Below are positions 18,426 to 27,998 of a stretch of 64,000 bases of DNA, piece after piece. The position numbers and the translations under genes were made by a program. Source of the DNA: Ilyomonas sp965214235 (lineage in GTDB: Bacteria > Bacteroidota > Bacteroidia > Chitinophagales > Chitinophagaceae); contig CBDCBH010000003.1 of assembly GCA_965214235.1 (NCBI GenBank), positions 1,922,001 to 1,986,000 on the forward strand, written 5' to 3'. The notes under the pieces are model-generated. The model saw nothing but the letters and a program-made list of their open reading frames with translations, was not told the DNA's origin and did not search any database. Position 1 is the first letter of the stretch. Each line of letters begins with the position of its first letter.

Positions 18426-19094
18426 ATGACCAAAACACAACAACTATTTCATCTCTTCGATGAGTGGAAACATGAGCCGCATTTCAAGGAAAATGATTTT
18501 CATGAAGATGGAATTATCAATGAAGAATTGTTTGAACAGAATCCGGTTGGAAAGAAAATATTATTCATTGCCAAAGAACCAAATGCGAAAGGAAAAAAGC
18601 CCACTGATAACAGAAGTTTTGTTGAAGAATGGAACAGTAAAGATGATCCACCAACATACAAGGTTGCACAACGTATTGCAGAATGGACATGCTGTATTAT
18701 GAACGATTTTCCGCCCTATGAACAATTGGAAAACAAGTTATCTTATTTGAGAAAGATTGCTTTTATGAATGTAAAGAAAAGCGGTGGCGGAAGCATTACT
18801 GATAACAGAAAAATGTATAAAATTGTGAAGCCGCAATGCAAATTTATTTTGAAGGAAGTAAACATTATTGAGCCTGATATCATTGTTGCCAGCCTCTCTT
18901 TTGCTGAACCTTTAATAAAAGATATTTTTGGAAAAGTAACATTTATCAATTCGGGTTATAATGATATAAAAATTGGCAAATACAATAAGAGTAAAATTAT
19001 AAGCTTTTACCATCCTTCATCCCGCAAAGCTCCTGTAGATATGTATAATTTACTGCAAAATGTGGTTAGGTTGGATGCGTTTCAACATTTATAA
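18426..19094 (+). CDS. Possible uracil-DNA-glycosylase-superfamily-like protein
   Basis: A 222-residue soluble protein starting 13 bases after the CRTAC1-type gene. A beta strand plus ILFIAKEPNAKGKKP near residues 45-60 sits where glycosylases of this superfamily have their first active-site loop, and a late FYHPSSR is like their HPS motif near the C-terminus. The middle is not clearly matched. It could be a DNA-repair-type enzyme or only a fold relative without activity. The neighbours give no help, as it follows a surface lipoprotein. Confidence 0.45.
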   Translation: MTKTQQLFHLFDEWKHEPHFKENDFHEDGIINEELFEQNPVGKKILFIAKEPNAKGKKPTDNRSFVEEWNSKDDPPTYKVAQRIAEWTCCIMNDFPPYEQLENKLSYLRKIAFMNVKKSGGGSITDNRKMYKIVKPQCKFILKEVNIIEPDIIVASLSFAEPLIKDIFGKVTFINSGYNDIKIGKYNKSKIISFYHPSSRKAPVDMYNLLQNVVRLDAFQHL

Positions 19095-19128
19095 AAAATA
19101 GTTTTTTATAAATCATTCATACAATACA

Positions 19129-19160
19129 AAAGCCGCTCACAGTATGTCGCAAGCGGCTTC
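19129..19160 (-). terminator. Terminator of transketolase gene
   Basis: On the minus strand AGCCGCT and AGCGGCT form a 7-8 bp stem with a 14-base loop, followed by TTTTGT. It is about 65 bases after the transketolase stop and also lies beyond the converging gene at 18426-19094. Confidence 0.7.
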
Positions 19161-19223
19161 TAATCTTGGTTATTGGTTCAGTAAAGCGTTTGTTCTTACT
19201 CTTAAATTGTTGGCTAAGATAAT

Positions 19224-21251
19224 TTACTTTTTCAATACCTCTTTTGCTTTCTGCACCACGTTTTCAACGGTAAAACCAAATATTTTCATTAACTCTTCGC
19301 CTGGTCCTGATTCGCCAAAACGGTCAATACCAATAGGAATACCTTCTGCGGTTACCCATTTCCACCAGGCCAGGGTAATACCAGCTTCTACCGATACACG
19401 CTGATGAATGCCGGGCGGCAACACTTCATCACGGTAAGATTGTTCCTGCTGATCAAACAGCTCCCACGAAGGCATACTCACCACACGGGCTTTAATACCT
19501 TCGCCTTTTAATTGCTCCTGCGCCGAAACACACAAATTTAGTTCAGAGCCGGTGCCAATTAAAATCACATCAGGTTTACCACCTTCCGCCTCACTTAAAA
19601 TGTAAGCGCCTTTCTGAACATTGCCTTTTGCCGGAGCATATTTTTCCTGGTCAATATTCGGCATTTTTTGTCGCGATAAAATCAGGGCCACAGGTCCTTT
19701 CATGCGCGTCATCGCTATGCGCCATGCTTCTATCGTTTCGTTCGCATCGCCTGGGCGGATGACCGTTAAATTCGGGATGGTTCGTAATGCGGTTACCTGC
19801 TCAACAGGTTGGTGTGTAGGTCCATCTTCACCCAAACCAATGCTATCATGTGTGTACACATACGTTACTGGCGCTTCGGTAAGGGAAGCCAAACGAATGG
19901 CTCCACGCATATAATCAGAAAAAGTGAGGAACGTTCCGCCATATGTGCGCACGCCGCGATGCGATGAGATGCCGTTCATAATAGAACCCATGGCATGCTC
20001 GCGAACACCAAACCAAACGTTGCCGTTTTCGTAATGATCGGGTTGAAAAGAAACATCGCCTTTTGTGGGCATTTCATTAGAAGAAGCTAAGTCGGCCGAG
20101 CCACCCAAAACCCAAGGCACATTCTTTTTTATTACTTCCAATGCTTTGCCAGATGCCTGCCGCGTTGCCAGTCCTTCACCGGCTTTAAAAACGGGCATAT
20201 CTTTATCCCAGCCTTCGGGCAATTTGCCTTCATAGTTTATTGTTAGTTCTTCTTTTTCTTTTAAAAATGCTTTGCCATATTCTTCATACAATTTCTTCCA
20301 TTCATCATTTAGTTTTGCACCATTTTTACCAGCCTCGCTGCAATGCTGCCTCACTTCATCAGGAACATAAAAAAATTCATTTGGATCCCAGCCTAAATTT
20401 TCTTTTGTTTTCTTTACATTCTCTTCTCCCAACGCGCTGCCATGCACTTTGCTGGTGCCTTCCTGCGGAGAACCAAAACCAATGATTGTTTTTACTGCAA
20501 TAATAGAAGGCTTATCGGTATTTCTTTGTGCCAGAATAATAGCACGTTCAATGGCATCCAGATCGTTTCCATCTTCTACCATTTGCGTATGCCAGCCATA
20601 GGCGTCAAAACGCATCAGTACATCTTCTGTGAAAGCCAAACTGGTAGGGCCATCAAGAGAAATATGATTATCATCCCACAAATAAATGAGCTTGCCCAAT
20701 TTTAAATGGCCGGCTAACGAAGCCGCTTCCGATGCCACGCCTTCCATTAAATCGCCATCGCTAACAATGCCATAAGTATAGTGATCATACAATTTAAAAT
20801 CGGGCTTGTTGTATCGCGCAGCTAAAAATTCTTCTGCCATAGCAGAACCCACACCATTGCCAAAGCCTTGACCTAACGGACCTGTGGTTACTTCAATGCC
20901 ATCGGTAAGCATGGACTCCGGATGCCCCGGAGTTTTGGAGCCAACCTGCCGAAAGCGTTTTAATTCATCCATTGGCAAATCGTAACCATACAAATGCAAC
21001 AAACTATACAGCAAAGCAGAGCCATGACCGGCAGATAAGATAAAACGGTCGTGGTTAGGCCACGCAAATTCTTTCGGATCGAAGCGAAGAAACTTTTGCC
21101 ATAGCACATACGCCATTGGCGCTGCGCCCAGCGGCAAGCCGGGATGGCCGGAGTTGGCTTTCTGTACCATATCTACTGAAAGAAAACGGATGGTGTTTAC
21201 ACTTAGCTGATCAATTTGTGTTGCCGGTTCGGCTACGGTTTGGTTAGGCAT
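19224..21251 (-). CDS. tkt: Transketolase
   Basis: A 675-residue thiamine-diphosphate enzyme of the pentose phosphate pathway that moves two-carbon units between sugar phosphates. Visible hallmarks are the N-terminal SGHPGLPLGAAPMAYVLW, FILSAGHGSALLYSLLHLYG, the TPP/metal motif SDGDLMEGVASEA ending in LWDDNHIS, the pyrimidine-domain GSADLASSNEMPTKG, and the HDSIGLGEDGPTHQPVEQ loop. Length is typical. It would take xylulose 5-phosphate from the arabinose genes later in the window. Confidence 0.95.
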   Translation of the reverse strand: MPNQTVAEPATQIDQLSVNTIRFLSVDMVQKANSGHPGLPLGAAPMAYVLWQKFLRFDPKEFAWPNHDRFILSAGHGSALLYSLLHLYGYDLPMDELKRFRQVGSKTPGHPESMLTDGIEVTTGPLGQGFGNGVGSAMAEEFLAARYNKPDFKLYDHYTYGIVSDGDLMEGVASEAASLAGHLKLGKLIYLWDDNHISLDGPTSLAFTEDVLMRFDAYGWHTQMVEDGNDLDAIERAIILAQRNTDKPSIIAVKTIIGFGSPQEGTSKVHGSALGEENVKKTKENLGWDPNEFFYVPDEVRQHCSEAGKNGAKLNDEWKKLYEEYGKAFLKEKEELTINYEGKLPEGWDKDMPVFKAGEGLATRQASGKALEVIKKNVPWVLGGSADLASSNEMPTKGDVSFQPDHYENGNVWFGVREHAMGSIMNGISSHRGVRTYGGTFLTFSDYMRGAIRLASLTEAPVTYVYTHDSIGLGEDGPTHQPVEQVTALRTIPNLTVIRPGDANETIEAWRIAMTRMKGPVALILSRQKMPNIDQEKYAPAKGNVQKGAYILSEAEGGKPDVILIGTGSELNLCVSAQEQLKGEGIKARVVSMPSWELFDQQEQSYRDEVLPPGIHQRVSVEAGITLAWWKWVTAEGIPIGIDRFGESGPGEELMKIFGFTVENVVQKAKEVLKK

Positions 21252-21511
21252 AATAAACGTGTTTATTTAGAAGTAAATCATCAATCAAAATTCTTACCTG
21301 ATATAAAATTTCAGATTGATAAACAATAAAATAATTGTTACTGATGGATTGTGCAATGCAATTGCAAACAACATTTGATTGTGGAACAAATGTAATGAAA
21401 GCGCATATTGCGCCCCTAAAAAATTGTTGCTTTTATAAAAATGAACGTTTGTTTTGTGATAAGTAACTTCGGCATTATTTTATTTATTGATATACCCATA
21501 TACACGGAACT

Positions 21512-24109
21512 GTGAAAAGCCTGGAAGAAAACGTAAATAAACAAATCGAAGCAAGCCGCCTGCCGCAAACAAGCCCTGGCATAAACGTAATTAATGAAGC
21601 ATTACGTTCGTCGGAAGAGCGTTTTAAAGCCATCATTAATCAATCGAATATCGGTATTGCAGAATGCGATGTAAAGGGCAAATTCATCTTTGTTAGTAAA
21701 CGGTTTGCTAATATTACGGGCTATGAGGAAGAGCAGTTGCATGCAATGCACATACAAAGCCTTGTGCCTTTGCAGGATGCCCAACATTTTAATGAACTGC
21801 TTAATCAATTGCTAAACAAAGGCGATGCATTTGAAGAAGAAATGCAATTATTGCGGGCTGATGGCTCTGCGGTTTGGCTGGTTAATCATTCTTCCCGATT
21901 GTTGGATGTTTATGGCAAGTTTGTTTCTTTTATTGTAACGATCAATATTATCTCCCGTAAAAATGAAGCAAAAACAAACCGGCCGGAAGCAGACAAAAGC
22001 TTTGATATTTTAGAAAGCATTACCGATGCTTTTTTTGCTGTAAACAGCAACTGGCAGTTTACTTACATCAACCGGAAAGCAGAGGAATTAAACAACCGTG
22101 CTCATGGCTCCTTGTTAGGAAAAGTGTTATGGGAAGAATTTCCGGCACTTATTGGTTCCGAGTATGGCGACTTATATGAAACAGTTATGAAGCAAAAAAC
22201 AGCCTGTTCAACCACGGCTGTTTCTTTGGTTGATAACCAGTGGTACGAAGCGCATGCGTTTCCTTCAAAAGATGGGATTGTAGCTTATTTTAAAAATATA
22301 AGCGAACAAAAAAAAGCCGAATTGGCTTTACAAAAATCGGAAGAAAGTTTGCGCACCTTATTCAATACAATTGACGAAGGTTTTTGCATAATAGAAGTGT
22401 TGTTTGATGACAATAACAAGCCTTACAATTATCGTTTTTTAGAATACAATTCTTTGTTTGAAGAAATGTCGGGGCTTCATGGAGCATTGGGAAAAACCAT
22501 CCTCGATTTTGTTCCCAACTTAAAGCCGGTTTGGTTTGAAACGTTTGCAAAAGTAGCACGTACCGGCGAGTCTGTTCGCTTTGAAGACAGCAATGGAAAA
22601 ATGAACGAATGGTTTACTATTTACGCATCACGTGTTGATGATGAAACCATGCATAAAATAGCTTTGGTTTTTTCAAATATCACACAACGAAAATTAATTG
22701 AGCGCGACCGGGAACGCTTTCTGGCATTGGGTTCCGACCTGCAAGCTATTGGTTACGGCAATGCACCATTTATTTGGGTAAGCTCGGCATGGGAACGTGT
22801 GTTGGGTTATACTTTTGAAGAGATGACTTCGTTGCATTGGACTTATTTTGTTCATCCCGATGACCTGGAAAAAACAATAGCCGCGGCAAATAAAAATATT
22901 TCAGGAGAAGAAATGGTGGCATGGGAAAACCGCTACCGCCATAAAAATGGTTCGTACCGCTGGTTTAGCTGGAATTCAAAACCTTATCTTGATGAAGGTT
23001 GTACGTACGGTGTTGCAACCGATATTACCGTGCGTAAAGAAGCAGAGGAAGCATTGAAGGAATCGGAAGAGCGGTACAGTGCTATCATTCACCAGGCAAC
23101 AGCAGGCGTAATTGAAATGAATTTGGATGGTAAACACATATTTGTAAATAAAAAATGGTGTGAAATTACCGGCTTTAGCGAGGAGGAACTATATGCGCTA
23201 ACTGCGTTTGATTATGTGCATCCCGATGATGTGGATCATTGCAGGCAAATCTTTCAACAAACGGCTGCAACAGGCAAACCTTTTATCAGAGAAAAAAGAA
23301 TTTTTTGCAAAGACAAAACAGAGCTTTGGATTAATGAAACCATATCCGGTATTAGTGATGCGCAACACAAAATAAAAAGTGTAGTATCGGTGTGCATTGA
23401 TATTACCGACCGTAAAACCATTGAAAAACAAAAAGATGAATTTATTGGCGTTGCCAGCCATGAATTAAAAACGCCGGTTACTTCTTTAAAAGCATTTGCG
23501 CAGGTGTTGCAAATGCGCTTTGCACAATCGGGCGATCATCAATCGGCGGCCATGTTGCAAAAGATGGAAAGTCAAATTAACCGGCTTACTACGTTAGTGC
23601 TGGACCTTCTTGACGTAACAAGGGTTGAAGGCGGGCTGATGGCATTTCGCCGCGAGGTATTTGATTTTAGCGCAATGATAACCCATACCACTGAAGAAGT
23701 ACAGCGTGTACTATCTTCTCAGACCATTGTATGCAAACCTCTGCCACAGGTGTATGTGTTTGCCGATATGGAACGCACTTCGCAGGTGCTGGTTAATTTT
23801 CTTACCAATGCCGCCAAATATTCACCAAATGCCAGCACTGTTGTTGTTTCCGCTTTCATCACGGGTTCTTATATAAATTGTTCGGTAGAAGATTTTGGAA
23901 TTGGTATTCCGGCAGAAAGTTATAAATATATTTTCGATCGCTTTTATCGTGTCAGAGATAGCTCACGCAACACGTATCCGGGTTTGGGTTTAGGATTGTA
24001 TATTTCTTCCGAGATTGTAAAAAAGCAAGGCGGCGATATTAGTTTCACAAGTACCGTAAATAAAGGCTCTGTATTTAGTTTCCGCTTACCTTTATATACA
24101 CAATCTTAA
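21512..24109 (+). CDS. Multi-PAS hybrid-type sensor histidine kinase (soluble)
   Basis: An 865-residue kinase starting at GTG. Five PAS-like sensing domains precede the kinase core: about residues 28-150, 165-270, 277-395, 405-510 and 515-640. Several begin with the EERFKAI or EESLRTLF pattern and end in DIT. The HisKA box FIGVASHELKTPVTSLKAFA puts the phosphorylated His at about residue 650. The HATPase part has the NAAKYSPNA N-box and GLGLGLYIS G-box. No membrane segments are seen, so it senses a cytoplasmic signal, perhaps redox or a ligand. A receiver gene follows 16 bases later and is the likely partner. Confidence 0.9.
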   Translation: MKSLEENVNKQIEASRLPQTSPGINVINEALRSSEERFKAIINQSNIGIAECDVKGKFIFVSKRFANITGYEEEQLHAMHIQSLVPLQDAQHFNELLNQLLNKGDAFEEEMQLLRADGSAVWLVNHSSRLLDVYGKFVSFIVTINIISRKNEAKTNRPEADKSFDILESITDAFFAVNSNWQFTYINRKAEELNNRAHGSLLGKVLWEEFPALIGSEYGDLYETVMKQKTACSTTAVSLVDNQWYEAHAFPSKDGIVAYFKNISEQKKAELALQKSEESLRTLFNTIDEGFCIIEVLFDDNNKPYNYRFLEYNSLFEEMSGLHGALGKTILDFVPNLKPVWFETFAKVARTGESVRFEDSNGKMNEWFTIYASRVDDETMHKIALVFSNITQRKLIERDRERFLALGSDLQAIGYGNAPFIWVSSAWERVLGYTFEEMTSLHWTYFVHPDDLEKTIAAANKNISGEEMVAWENRYRHKNGSYRWFSWNSKPYLDEGCTYGVATDITVRKEAEEALKESEERYSAIIHQATAGVIEMNLDGKHIFVNKKWCEITGFSEEELYALTAFDYVHPDDVDHCRQIFQQTAATGKPFIREKRIFCKDKTELWINETISGISDAQHKIKSVVSVCIDITDRKTIEKQKDEFIGVASHELKTPVTSLKAFAQVLQMRFAQSGDHQSAAMLQKMESQINRLTTLVLDLLDVTRVEGGLMAFRREVFDFSAMITHTTEEVQRVLSSQTIVCKPLPQVYVFADMERTSQVLVNFLTNAAKYSPNASTVVVSAFITGSYINCSVEDFGIGIPAESYKYIFDRFYRVRDSSRNTYPGLGLGLYISSEIVKKQGGDISFTSTVNKGSVFSFRLPLYTQS

Positions 24110-24125
24110 CTGATTATCATTGTTT

Positions 24126-24482
24126 ATGAATAAACGCATCATTGTAGTGGAAGATGATCCTTCTATAGCAGAGGTGCTTGTCCTCATCCTTCGGCACGAG
24201 CATTACAGAGTTGAGGTGTTTAACAATGATTCCTTCATCAGCGGTCTTTTAGATGATATGCCCGGTTTGATTTTGCTCGATTTGTGGCTATCGGGCGTAA
24301 ATGGTAAAGACACCTGTCTTCAATTAAAAACCAATGAAGCGTTACAGCAAATTCCCGTTGTTATTATCTCCGCAAACCGTGATATAAAGTTATATTCGGA
24401 AGAAGCCTGTGCCGATGCCTATTTGGCAAAACCTTTCGATATGGATGACCTGCTTTCAATGGTTCAAAGGTTTATGAAATAA
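24126..24482 (+). CDS. Single-domain response regulator (receiver only)
   Basis: A 118-residue receiver domain with no output domain. The acidic pocket DD is at residues 10-11, the phosphoacceptor Asp in LILLDLW is residue 52, Ser82 is in VVIISANR, and Lys102 is in YLAKPF. The start at ATG 24126 is used; an in-frame TTG six bases earlier is less likely. It follows the PAS kinase by 16 bases, so it probably receives phosphate from it and acts by protein contact, as CheY- or DivK-like proteins do. Confidence 0.9.
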   Translation: MNKRIIVVEDDPSIAEVLVLILRHEHYRVEVFNNDSFISGLLDDMPGLILLDLWLSGVNGKDTCLQLKTNEALQQIPVVIISANRDIKLYSEEACADAYLAKPFDMDDLLSMVQRFMK

Positions 24483-24628
24483 CTAACTTCGTATCAGCAC
24501 GCTTTGTATAGCTCAAGTAAAATACAAACCGTTTCGGTAGCGCTTACCAATGAGGTTGATGCTATGCTAATTATAGCCAAGGCAACCTTTAAACCGTTGG
24601 CAGATAAGGGTTCTTTGCGCAGCCTTAC

Positions 24629-24787
24629 ATAACTGCCGGTGCCGGCATAATAGTTCTTTTTGGAAGATTAAGCCAGTCGGGCTTTCAAATTGGTGCTGAT
24701 TACAGCTATGTTTCTTATAATAACTTTGGTTATAAAAATGTAAACACGCTGGATTTGCACGCCGGTATTTTTATTCTGTTGAGATAA
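24629..24787 (+). pseudogene. Outer-membrane-barrel-like remnant
   Basis: A short plus-strand frame without a start reads IIVLFGRLSQSGFQIGADYS and then YVSYNNFGYKNVNTLDLHAG before a TAA. Alternating aromatic and polar residues look like the last strands of a small outer membrane barrel protein. No upstream part was recognised in 24483-24628, and no other gene is seen in 24483-24908. Confidence 0.35.
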
Positions 24788-24908
24788 AAAAGAGCAGATA
24801 AATAGCTGAACAAAATTGGAATAAAAACAAACCCTTCAGCGTAGGTGCAAACTTTTTTTGTTTGTATAAACCTTTGTTTTTACTTCGATCCAAATTAAAA
24901 ATCAGGCA

Positions 24909-25319
24909 ATGAAATATTGCACAATTGCTTTTGTTTTTATTACTTTTTTTGGAATAAAAACAAACGCGCAAAAGATAGACAGCATCTACTTTCACCTTTA
25001 TACAGATAGCTTAAAAAAAGGTGTTTACAATTACATTAATGTGGATGGTTTATTAAGCAACGGGCATTATCTTCCGTTAGATACAACGCAGCTTATTTTT
25101 ACTTCTTCTGATGGTAAATGGATTGGAAATAATTTGATTTTAGAACCTTCGTTCAATAAAGAATTTGTAACTGTAAACACGCAACTGAAAAAGGATCGTT
25201 CTTTACAAAAAACAATTGTTATTTACATGAAGAAAAAGCCGGACGATGAACATTTAAAAACAGAGGCGGAGATTATAAATGAGATAAAAACAAACGGTAA
25301 AAAAAGGAAGGGAAACTAA
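24909..25319 (+). CDS. Secreted hypothetical protein
   Basis: A 136-residue protein with a signal peptide, MKYCTIAFVFITFFGIKTNA, cleaved before QKIDS. The mature part is Lys-rich with mixed strands, such as VYNYINVDGLLSNG and LQKTIVIYMKKKPDDEH; I do not recognise a family. It stands alone and ends in a strong terminator. Confidence 0.65.
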   Translation: MKYCTIAFVFITFFGIKTNAQKIDSIYFHLYTDSLKKGVYNYINVDGLLSNGHYLPLDTTQLIFTSSDGKWIGNNLILEPSFNKEFVTVNTQLKKDRSLQKTIVIYMKKKPDDEHLKTEAEIINEIKTNGKKRKGN

Positions 25320-25321
25320 AC

Positions 25322-25354
25322 AAAAACAGCAAGTAATTTTTACTTGCTGTTTTT
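25322..25354. terminator. Bidirectional terminator
   Basis: AAAAACAGCAAGTAA and TTACTTGCTGTTTTT form a near-perfect stem with a tiny loop. A tract on one side and T tract on the other suit both the secreted hypothetical protein (plus) and transaldolase (minus). Confidence 0.85.
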
Positions 25355-25375
25355 GTTTTATAAAGATACAATGCG

Positions 25376-26032
25376 TCAAAGTTTAAGTTTTTTTGCATCT
25401 TCTAAAAACTTAGCCAAACCAAGGTCTGTTAACGGATGCTTCAACAAACCCAATATCGATTCCAACGGCGATGTTATTACATGCGCACCGGCTTCAGCGC
25501 ATTGTACAATATGATTTGGATTGCGTATAGATGCCGCCAGTACCTGCGTTTCCCAGCCTTGTATGGCATAAATATCTACAATTTGCTGAATGAGCTGCAC
25601 ACCATCCCAACCGCTATCATCAATTCTACCGATAAAGGGTGAAATGTAACGTGCGCCTGCCTTTGCAGCCAGCATTGCCTGACCGGCAGAAAAACAAAGT
25701 GTACAGTTTGTAGGAATACCATTATCAGTAAACCACTTGATGGCTTTTATACCATCTTTTATCATGGGTACTTTTACTACAATGTTTTTATGGATGGCAG
25801 CCAGCTTTTTGCCTTCTTCAACAATGTCATCAAACTTTATTGAAATTACTTCTGCACTCACATCACCATCTACAATTCCGCAAATGGTTTCATAATGCTT
25901 CATAATGGCGTCCCTGCCGGTAATGCCTTCTTTTGCCATGAGTGATGGATTGGTAGTAACACCATCCAATATACCTAAGTCGTTCGCTTCGCGGATCTGA
26001 TCAAGGTTAGCTGTGTCGATAAAAAACTTCAT
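25376..26032 (-). CDS. Transaldolase / fructose-6-phosphate aldolase type (TalC-like)
   Basis: A 218-residue short transaldolase. The N-terminus MKFFIDTANLDQIREANDLG and GVTTNPSLMAKEG are the family's start. Lys87 in NIVVKVPM is the Schiff-base Lys, and SPFIGRIDDSG is the later phosphate/active-site block. Short proteins of this kind act either as transaldolase or as fructose 6-phosphate aldolase; in Bacteroidota transaldolase is likelier. It would complete, with transketolase, the route for pentose phosphates. Confidence 0.9.
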   Translation of the reverse strand: MKFFIDTANLDQIREANDLGILDGVTTNPSLMAKEGITGRDAIMKHYETICGIVDGDVSAEVISIKFDDIVEEGKKLAAIHKNIVVKVPMIKDGIKAIKWFTDNGIPTNCTLCFSAGQAMLAAKAGARYISPFIGRIDDSGWDGVQLIQQIVDIYAIQGWETQVLAASIRNPNHIVQCAEAGAHVITSPLESILGLLKHPLTDLGLAKFLEDAKKLKL

Positions 26033-26068
26033 GATAAGTAAGATTTAATAGTCAGTAATATTTAATAA

Positions 26069-26432
26069 TTAAGATTTAATATTATCCTTTATTTGAGATG
26101 TCTTTTTTGCAGATTCCAAGATGCTTGCCAGTTCTGTAGCTTCTTTTATAATGGAAATCATTTTTTTAGCGGAATGTAAACCAAGTTCATTAATACATTC
26201 AAGCCAGAACAAAGATTCATCTATTTCTTCAAAAGCAATACTTAATTTAGCAATAAAAGCTTTTCGACTAATGCCCTTGCAGGCTGCTCTATAATTTGCT
26301 GCGGCTGAAAAGAAGACCGCAAAACCTGATGTCAACAACAGATGAAATTTTATTCTTGGGAAGTTGTTCGCAAACCTTAACCACTCTGTAGGCAAATTGC
26401 TTGAATCGTAGCTGTAGTTCTGAAGAATTCAT
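26069..26432 (-). pseudogene. Four-helix-bundle protein (23S IVP-like) with a frameshift
   Basis: Two frames together give one four-helix-bundle protein. From ATG 26432 the first frame reads MNSSELQLRFKQFAYRVVKV and then CEQLPKNKISSVV. The second frame carries FSAAANYRAACKGISRKAFI followed by AKLSIAFEEIDESLFWLECI. The join needs one extra base removed near 26333. The total span is 364 bases, one more than a multiple of three, fitting a single-base insertion. It may be a true mutation or a sequencing error. The family has no clear function; some members lie inside rRNA genes. Confidence 0.75.
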
Positions 26433-26471
26433 ATCCAATATTAAATATTACTTCTTCAATATAAAATAAAA

Positions 26472-26572
26472 AAGGCAGGCTACTCACATCGCACCGCTAC
26501 AACCGTTTACTCTTGCTGCCTTCCAGCCCTGGGAGGGTTCAACAGGAGCTGGTCGTGTAAGACCTGCCGCTG
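26472..26572 (-). ncRNA. ffs: Signal recognition particle RNA, small bacterial type
   Basis: On the minus strand the ends GGCAGG and CCTGCC pair. The interior has the SRP Alu-less hairpin with symmetric loops and the GGAA tetraloop (CTGGAAGGCAGC). Length of about 100 bases is right. It lies between the four-helix-bundle gene and the T9SS plug gene. Confidence 0.85.
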
Positions 26573-26610
26573 CAAAAGTAGGTATTGATAAACATAAAAC
26601 AAATGCAAAT

Positions 26611-27942
26611 TTAAAAGCCCGAGCGCGAGGTTACCGAATTGATTGTTCTAACGGCAACCAACTCATCGCTTCTGTCGCTGAACGAGCGGTAATATACCAA
26701 AACGGTGTAATCATTTTCGGTTTCCCAGTAGTTGCCTTCAGTAACGTCTAACTGCGGTTGAAGGTTCGGGTTGTTACTATCTTTCGTGCCCAGCAAATAT
26801 GTGTAATAACCTTGTTTTAGTAACATCGTTGCTTCATAAACTTTTAAGCTGTCGTTCCATTTCATTCTGCTGTCGTCATTAGCTTTATAATTCGTAAGCT
26901 GTCCTAAAACATAAACATCTTTACCAGCGTAAGGCTGCCGGTTATTAGGCACAAAAAGAAAATGCACATTGCAATAATCGCCCTGCCAAAACGGGTTATC
27001 AGCATCTGTTGAACTGATTTGATAAAAGCCGTTCAAATCGCTGTAAGCAATATAGCGCTGCGCGTTGCGTTCGCCGTCTGGCGCCATCATTACATCGAAA
27101 GGTTGCACATCGCGATTGATAAGTTTGATGCGATCGCTTAAATAACGAAAGCTTTTTAAATTTATCCAGCGATACTCTTTCCCCGCGGGAAAAACAAAGT
27201 CTTTTTCACCATTATATTCATACATGTTCTGTCGCAGAAAGGCAGGCTGCGCGCTGGTTACAGCATTATCCCAACGATAATTTTGTAACGCTATAACCTT
27301 TACCTGTTGTTGCGGGTTTAGCACATTTAGCTTCGTAACATCAATGCTGAATTGCAGTTTTTGATGCGTTTTAAAAAGCTCTGTATTAAAGGGTTGTAAA
27401 ATTTGCGCAACCACCGAAACCTGGTTGTCAACAATCAGCAAACGCTTTGTAAAAGCCAGTTGCGAAGTATCGCCATTTAAAAAAACTTTCAGTAAATAAT
27501 TACCACTTTTTTTAGGCAAACAACTTTGTTCCGGCAACATTGCCTGGTAGTGAATGTACTTTGTTTTTGCGATAGAGGATTGACGATATTGAATCAACCT
27601 GTTTTGCGAAAACCCATTAATATAATCGAACGGACTTAAGTCAACCGGCGTCCAGTCAGCATTGCAAAGCTGGTAGGAGTAATAGTATGTTTTTACATAG
27701 TTGTCAAAGTCGTCAAAATGAAGCTCCACAACGTTTGTAGCGCCTAACGCAATAATAGGATAACCGTATTGATTACCGCTTAAAAACAGTTGCGGCGTAT
27801 GAATGTTATCCATAAAAATCGCATCCGGTTCACGCTGCGAAAAGGCAACTTCTGATACCATGATAAATGATGATAACAAGAAAGAAGAGAAGGTTATAAA
27901 AAAATATTTTTTAAACAAAGCAGCCATCGTTTTATGATTCAT
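26611..27942 (-). CDS. Type IX secretion system plug protein (DUF5103)
   Basis: A 443-residue exported protein; the signal peptide FFITFSSFLLSSFIMVSEVA ends before FSQREPD. Sequence like LFLSGNQYGYPIIALGATNV, VKTYYYSYQLCNADWTPVDL and YGLGTKDSN-type strands is characteristic of DUF5103. In Bacteroidota this domain is the plug that closes the SprA translocon of the type IX secretion system. Its presence says the organism probably has T9SS. The gene is alone here, divergent from nothing and 57 bases downstream of the ABC-F gene. Confidence 0.8.
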   Translation of the reverse strand: MNHKTMAALFKKYFFITFSSFLLSSFIMVSEVAFSQREPDAIFMDNIHTPQLFLSGNQYGYPIIALGATNVVELHFDDFDNYVKTYYYSYQLCNADWTPVDLSPFDYINGFSQNRLIQYRQSSIAKTKYIHYQAMLPEQSCLPKKSGNYLLKVFLNGDTSQLAFTKRLLIVDNQVSVVAQILQPFNTELFKTHQKLQFSIDVTKLNVLNPQQQVKVIALQNYRWDNAVTSAQPAFLRQNMYEYNGEKDFVFPAGKEYRWINLKSFRYLSDRIKLINRDVQPFDVMMAPDGERNAQRYIAYSDLNGFYQISSTDADNPFWQGDYCNVHFLFVPNNRQPYAGKDVYVLGQLTNYKANDDSRMKWNDSLKVYEATMLLKQGYYTYLLGTKDSNNPNLQPQLDVTEGNYWETENDYTVLVYYRSFSDRSDELVAVRTINSVTSRSGF

Positions 27943-27998
27943 TAATGAAAGATAATAATTGATTTGATAAACGGTATTATTTGCGATGAATTGTTATA

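Noticed and set aside
21443..21451. An operator-like GAACGTTTG before the PAS kinase
   Set aside because: It matches CAAACGTTTG only in part, is far from the arabinose locus, and no promoter fits; chance is the simpler explanation.
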